NCBI GenBank assembly: GCA_018268875.1
Contig: JAFDVT010000053.1
Span: 1-9,797, forward strand
DNA: 9,797 bases
Source: Acidobacteriota bacterium
Lineage (GTDB): Bacteria > Acidobacteriota > Terriglobia > Bryobacterales > Bryobacteraceae
Direction: 5' to 3'
The notes beneath the pieces were generated by a model. The model was not told the DNA's origin. It worked only from the letters and a program-made list of their open reading frames with translations, and did not search any database. Every line of letters starts with the position of its first letter. The first letter of the stretch is position 1. Positions 5,627 to 9,797 of this stretch are shown piece by piece. The position numbers and the translations under genes are program-made.

Positions 5627-6907
5627 TCACTTTCTTCCTTTGAGATCGGGGACTTTGAACTCCGGGGCGCGGGCGGCGGCGACCGAGGACGCGTCGGCGA
5701 ATCCGACCGCTCCGGCCAGCGCTCCGAGCGCCTGGTTGTTCAACTGCTGAAGGAAGAACGGCGACATGCCTTCGGCTTCGCGATGGAAGCACAGCTCGCC
5801 TTCGCTCTCCGGGTCCGCATCGACGCGCACAATGTCTCCGCCGCGGATTTGCCCCGTCGCGATGAGGTTCGAGATGGGGTGCACCAGCAGACGCTCAATG
5901 GCTCGCTTGAGCGGACGGGCACCGAATTTCACGTCGGTACCCTGGGTGAGCAGCAGTTCCTTGGCCTCGTCGGTGGCATTGAACAGGAACGCGTTGGGGC
6001 CCGAGGTTTCAAACACACGGTTTTGCACCATGTTCAGTTCGATATCGAGGACGCGTGTGAGTTCCGGCTTGCCGAGCGGCTTGAACACCACGATCTTGTC
6101 CGGGCGGTTGACAAATTCCGGCGGAAACTTGCGGCGCGCGGCCTCGATGCCGGAGCGCGTGATCTTGCCACCCATGTCGCCGACTACGCCGGTGTCGCCG
6201 GCCTTCAGCCGGGTTTGCGCGGCGGGCGCGCCGAAGCCCATCTTCGGATTGAGGATCGAGCTCATTTCCGAAGCTCCGACGTTGCTGGTCATGAAAATGA
6301 GGCAGCGGGAAAAATCGACCTTGCGGTTGTCGCCGAGCGTCAGCGTCGCCTTGTCGAGAATGCCCAGCAGCAGGTTCCACAACGCGTCGCTGGCTTTTTC
6401 GATTTCGTCAAACAGGACGAAGCTCATCTTGCAGCGGTCGGTGTGATGCTGGTTCAGCACCTCCTGGCTGAGCAGCGGATGCGTTTCGCGATGTCCCAGG
6501 TAGCCGGGCGGCGAGCCGATCAGCTTGGCGATTTCATGGCTGTGCTGGAATTCGGCGCAGTCCACTTTGATGACCGCGCGGGGATTGCGCACCAGGCATT
6601 CGGCCATGGCTTCGACGATGCGGGTTTTCCCGGTACCGGTAGGGCCGAGAAACAGGAAATTTCCGATGGGACGCCCCGGCGCGCAGAGCCCGGTGAGGTA
6701 CATCTGATAAATGTTGACGATCTGTTCGATCGCCTCATCCTGCCCCACGATGAGCCGCTTCAGGCCGCCTTCGAGAGCGACGGCGTCGCGCCCGGTACGG
6801 TTCGGGTCCAGCCGTTCGTTCACCTGCCTGGGGGCCATCGACGAACGGCCCGAACGTGAGCGTTCCCCCGCCTGCGGTAAATCAATCTGCAGACCGTTCA
6901 GGCGCAT
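5627..6907 (-). CDS. Single-module AAA+ ATPase related to ClpC/ClpB second ATPase domain
   Basis: From ATG 6907 the product is 426 residues. After about 50 variable residues come GLKRLIVGQDEAIEQIV (48-64), the Walker A GPTGTGKT (88-95), a pore-loop GSPPGYLGH (131-139), the Walker B VLFDEIEKA (164-172), sensor 1 MTSN (206-209), the FPPEFVNRPD arginine-finger box (Arg268) and sensor 2 GARPLKR (329-335) in a ClpB-D2-type small domain. The N domain, first ATPase domain and coiled coil of ClpA/B/C are absent, so it is a one-ring unfoldase type by size, nearer ClpX in layout but Clp class-1 D2 in sequence. MGF (223-225) lies where ClpC carries its ClpP-docking tripeptide. Start choice: AGGGGAA (complement of 6916-6922) is 8 nt upstream; the frame stays open to a GTG at 7030, but those residues look non-coding. 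No signal or membrane segment. Likely role: ATP-driven protein unfolding, partner unknown. Confidence 0.88.
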   Translation of the reverse strand: MRLNGLQIDLPQAGERSRSGRSSMAPRQVNERLDPNRTGRDAVALEGGLKRLIVGQDEAIEQIVNIYQMYLTGLCAPGRPIGNFLFLGPTGTGKTRIVEAMAECLVRNPRAVIKVDCAEFQHSHEIAKLIGSPPGYLGHRETHPLLSQEVLNQHHTDRCKMSFVLFDEIEKASDALWNLLLGILDKATLTLGDNRKVDFSRCLIFMTSNVGASEMSSILNPKMGFGAPAAQTRLKAGDTGVVGDMGGKITRSGIEAARRKFPPEFVNRPDKIVVFKPLGKPELTRVLDIELNMVQNRVFETSGPNAFLFNATDEAKELLLTQGTDVKFGARPLKRAIERLLVHPISNLIATGQIRGGDIVRVDADPESEGELCFHREAEGMSPFFLQQLNNQALGALAGAVGFADASSVAAARAPEFKVPDLKGRK

Positions 6908-6915
6908 GTGATTGC

Positions 6916-6922
6916 TTCCCCT
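6916..6922 (-). promoter_or_regulatory. Ribosome binding site deciding the AAA+ ATPase start
   Basis: On the - strand the sequence reads AGGGGAA followed by 8 nt and ATG 6907. It is the best Shine-Dalgarno match in the neighbourhood and favours this start over the GTG 41 codons upstream and the ATG at codon 24. Confidence 0.65.
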
Positions 6923-6998
6923 GCCAGGTTTGCGCCCAGTTTGTTTTCCATCTTTTGTATTCGTACTTTTACCAAGGCCATCCCCATCGCCGAATTTC

Positions 6999-7014
6999 GG
7001 TTTGTCCACAAACC
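6999..7014. repeat. 16-bp perfect inverted repeat, operator-like
   Basis: GGTTTGT-CC-ACAAACC has two perfect 7-nt arms around a 2-nt centre. It lies about 92 bp upstream of the AAA+ ATPase start, inside the non-coding stretch. The near-continuous dyad suits a dimeric regulator better than an RNA hairpin, because a 2-nt loop is too tight. No regulator gene is adjacent, so the function is inferred from shape and position only. Confidence 0.45.
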
Positions 7015-7057
7015 CTGTGTCCAGGAACACGGTCGAACCCGCTCCGCCTGCACTTTC

Positions 7058-7081
7058 GCGTTGTTTGGCGCGTTGTTTGGT
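7058..7081. repeat. Two tandem copies of a 12-nt unit
   Basis: GCGTTGTTTGGC (7058-7069) is followed directly by GCGTTGTTTGGT (7070-7081), differing only in the last base. It lies 151 bp or more upstream of the AAA+ ATPase start. It could be a pair of direct-repeat protein-binding sites or simple slippage duplication; nothing else in the window repeats it. Confidence 0.5.
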
Positions 7082-7176
7082 GCGATCTTCATTGCGTTAT
7101 GTTTGCCTCATCGGCGCAAGCGGGAGGAGTTGGAGAGGGAATGCGTGTGAGGGCGATCCTTAATGTGGTCCATTCT

Positions 7177-7917
7177 CTACGACTTCGGTGGTTTCGAAGG
7201 CCTTACTTCCACCCGGCTTACCAGCGTACGACCGGGCAGGCGCAACAGCGAAATTACGATGTCCGAGATATCCTCCGGAGCAATCTTCCAATCTGCTCCC
7301 TTGGTGGATCCACCCGTTGAAAACTCGGTGGATACGCTCCCCGGCATGATGCTGGTTACGCGGACGTTGTCCTGGCGATGGTCGAGCATCAATGCCTCGC
7401 TAAACCCGTTCAAACCAAATTTCGACGCGTTATACGCCGATCCGCCCGGTAGCGGATTCTTGGCCGCAAGGCTGCTGATCTGAAAGAGATAGCCGCCGCC
7501 TGGCTGCTTCTGAAACCGTTGAAGCGCCTCCTTGGTGACGTAAAAAACGCCGTCGAGGTTCAAGCCGATGGTGCGCCGCCAGTCTTCGACGGTCAGCTCC
7601 GAGGTCTTCTTGAAGATCCCGATGCCCGCATTATTCACGACAATGTCGATTCCACCCAGTTGATCGTCCGCGAAACGGAAGAACTCCACGACCGACTCAT
7701 AATTCGACACATCGGCGGGTATGCCGGCGGCCTTGCTACCCCCATTCGCCGTAGCCCGGATGGCGGCGACGGCATCGTCCACGGGTTTTTGCGTACGGCC
7801 GCAGATCACCACAGAACAACCGTGACTGGCGAGGCCTTTTGCGATGGCGAGTCCAATGCCGCGCGTACCGCCGGTGACGATGGCCGTTTTGCCTTTGAGA
7901 AACGTGTCCGTATTCAT
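7177..7917 (-). CDS. Short-chain dehydrogenase/reductase (SDR, classical type)
   Basis: From ATG 7917 the protein is 246 residues, the normal size for a classical SDR. It shows the cofactor motif TGGTRGIG (15-22), Asp69-Val70 of the adenine pocket, NNAG (95-98), the catalytic Asn120, Ser149, and YNASK with Tyr162 and Lys166, then the MPGSVSTEF segment (191-199) after the catalytic core. Arg41 after the second strand (VICGRT) suggests NADP(H) preference. These enzymes oxidise alcohols or reduce carbonyls; the substrate cannot be read from sequence. An in-frame GTG at 7947 would add ten residues (MYLRQRNNRD) with no family similarity, so I prefer ATG 7917, although its AGGG lies only 2 nt upstream. 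It diverges from the Gfo/Idh/MocA gene, with 38 nt between the starts, which hints at shared regulation. Confidence 0.9.
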   Translation of the reverse strand: MNTDTFLKGKTAIVTGGTRGIGLAIAKGLASHGCSVVICGRTQKPVDDAVAAIRATANGGSKAAGIPADVSNYESVVEFFRFADDQLGGIDIVVNNAGIGIFKKTSELTVEDWRRTIGLNLDGVFYVTKEALQRFQKQPGGGYLFQISSLAAKNPLPGGSAYNASKFGLNGFSEALMLDHRQDNVRVTSIMPGSVSTEFSTGGSTKGADWKIAPEDISDIVISLLRLPGRTLVSRVEVRPSKPPKS

Positions 7918-7955
7918 GTCCCTATTGTTACGCTGGCGGAGATACACTGGGCGTT

Positions 7956-9295
<1,340 letters not shown>

Positions 9296-9296
<1 letters not shown>

Positions 9297-9304
9297 GGGG
9301 AGGA
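9296..9304 (+). promoter_or_regulatory. Strong ribosome binding site of the second Gfo/Idh/MocA gene
   Basis: AGGGGAGGA begins at the last base of the upstream stop codon and lies 5 nt before ATG 9310. It fixes a start at which the protein begins directly with its Rossmann strand, confirming the lack of a signal peptide, and suggests efficient or coupled translation. Confidence 0.75.
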
Positions 9305-9309
9305 CGGCC

Positions 9310-9797
9310 ATGGCGACGAACGATACGATTCAAATCGCGCTGATTGGCGCGGGCGGCATGGGGCAGGGCGACGCGCGCAGTTCGACCTCGCTCGATGGTG
9401 TGAAGCTGGTGGCGGCTTGCGACCTGTACACGGGACGCCTGGAACGTTGCCGCGAGGTTTGGGGCAAGGACATCTTTACCTCCCGCGATTACCGCGAGGT
9501 TCTGGGCCGCAAGGACGTGGATGCGGTGATCATCGCGACGCCCGACCATTGGCATGCGCGGATCACCAAGGACGCGCTGGCGGCGGGCAAAGACGTGTAC
9601 TGCGAAAAGCCGATGGTGCAGAAGGTTGAAGAAGGGCAGGGCGTGATCGACGCGCAGAAGGCGTCGGGCGGCAAGATCGTGCAGATCGGGTCGCAATACG
9701 CGTCGTCGCTGGTGTTCCAGAAGGCGAAGGAACTGCTGGAGCAGGGCGCGATCGGCAAGCTGAACATGGTGGACGCGTGGCTGGACCGTAACACGGC
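9310..9797 (+). CDS. Gfo/Idh/MocA family oxidoreductase without signal peptide, 3' end outside window
   Basis: The frame is open from ATG 9310 to the window edge (162 full codons). It begins MATNDTIQIALIGAGGMG, so the Rossmann loop (residues 13-18) starts almost at the N-terminus and no Tat or Sec signal is present. ATPDHWH (76-82) and CEKPMVQKVE (98-107) repeat the motifs of the upstream paralogue, and SQYASSLVFQKAKELLEQG aligns with SQRVSSIVYQKAKDLIKAG there. It is clearly a tandem duplicate, probably acting in the cytoplasm on a related sugar or polyol. The spacing of 13 nt and the same orientation indicate one operon. One 26-nt block is identical in both genes (8316-8341 and 9586-9611). 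The rest of the substrate domain is not visible. Confidence 0.9.
   Translation, partial: MATNDTIQIALIGAGGMGQGDARSSTSLDGVKLVAACDLYTGRLERCREVWGKDIFTSRDYREVLGRKDVDAVIIATPDHWHARITKDALAAGKDVYCEKPMVQKVEEGQGVIDAQKASGGKIVQIGSQYASSLVFQKAKELLEQGAIGKLNMVDAWLDRNT

Larger units (their letters stand above)
6908..7176. other. 269-bp non-coding stretch between the AAA+ ATPase and SDR genes
   Basis: Both flanking genes are on the - strand, so this stretch is the upstream region of the ATPase gene and the downstream region of the SDR gene. It holds the ATPase ribosome binding site, a 16-bp palindrome (6999-7014) and two tandem copies of a 12-nt unit (7058-7081), listed separately. On the - strand, TTCGGC followed 17 nt later by TAAAAG (between the palindrome and the ATPase start) is a weak promoter-like pair. 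Composition is visibly more T-rich (on the + strand) than the flanking genes. Short ORFs through it lack family features. I see no stem-loop followed by a T run that would serve as a terminator for the SDR gene. Confidence 0.6.

Noticed and set aside
5783..6859. Long + strand ORF opposite the AAA+ ATPase gene.
   Set aside because: It is the shadow of the ATPase frame in GC-rich DNA; the minus strand carries all Walker, sensor and arginine-finger motifs.
6898..7092. A - strand ORF of 64 codons upstream of and overlapping the ATPase start (MKIAPNNAPNNAK...).
   Set aside because: No ribosome binding site, no recognisable domain; the APNNAPNN motif simply reflects the 12-nt tandem repeat.
7141..7320. 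A + strand ORF of 59 codons starting MRVRAILNVV, preceded by a purine-rich GGAGGAG...GAGAGGGA stretch resembling a strong ribosome binding site.
   Set aside because: Most of it is antisense to the 3' end of the SDR gene, its protein shows no family features, and the codon pattern follows the SDR on the other strand. Spacing of the purine run is compatible, but no other support exists.

Overview
The window is a GC-rich, densely packed bacterial chromosomal segment. The mix of genes (a Tat-exported Gfo/Idh/MocA oxidoreductase with a tandem paralogue, a large AsmA-like protein, an XdhC/MobA-like pair and a stand-alone ClpC/ClpB-type AAA+ ATPase) resembles Acidobacteriota, particularly the Bryobacterales/Solibacter group. 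That placement is an inference from gene content and protein style only, because no rRNA or other marker is present.

Left part (1-872, + strand): the 3' end of a gene encoding a DHHA1 domain (probably an AlaX-type alanyl-tRNA editing protein, less likely AlaRS itself) overlaps by 22 nt a complete, short, single-domain asparaginase-like gene.

Second block (about 866-1713): a small toxin-antitoxin island that looks decayed. A truncated HicB-like antitoxin lies on the - strand and diverges from an intact ribbon-helix-helix antitoxin on the + strand. The antitoxin is followed by a Doc/Fic-fold toxin gene that carries an in-frame TAA at codon 44 and an Asn-to-Lys change in its Fic motif. No HicA toxin is present.

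Third block (1722-5623, + strand): xdhC-like and mobA/mocA-like genes overlap by 1 nt and form a molybdenum-cofactor handling pair. An 835-residue AsmA-like envelope protein follows 3 nt later and carries a Ser/Gly/Pro-rich low-complexity insert near its C-terminus. No molybdoenzyme structural gene is in the window.

Fourth block (5627-7917, - strand): a single-module ClpC/ClpB-D2-like AAA+ ATPase converges on the AsmA gene with a 3-nt gap. Upstream of it lie a 269-bp non-coding stretch with a 16-bp palindrome and a 12-nt tandem repeat, and then an SDR oxidoreductase gene.

Right part (7956-9797, + strand): diverging from the SDR across 38 nt is a Tat-signal Gfo/Idh/MocA oxidoreductase. A second copy without any signal peptide follows 13 nt later and runs off the window. 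Together with the SDR they suggest NAD(P)-dependent sugar or polyol metabolism, with related enzymes placed on both sides of the membrane. I see no rRNA, tRNA, CRISPR array, insertion sequence or convincing intrinsic terminator. No clearly new multi-gene system is evident. The most informative signals are the disabled toxin next to an intact antitoxin, and the solo Clp-type ATPase with a candidate ClpP-docking tripeptide.
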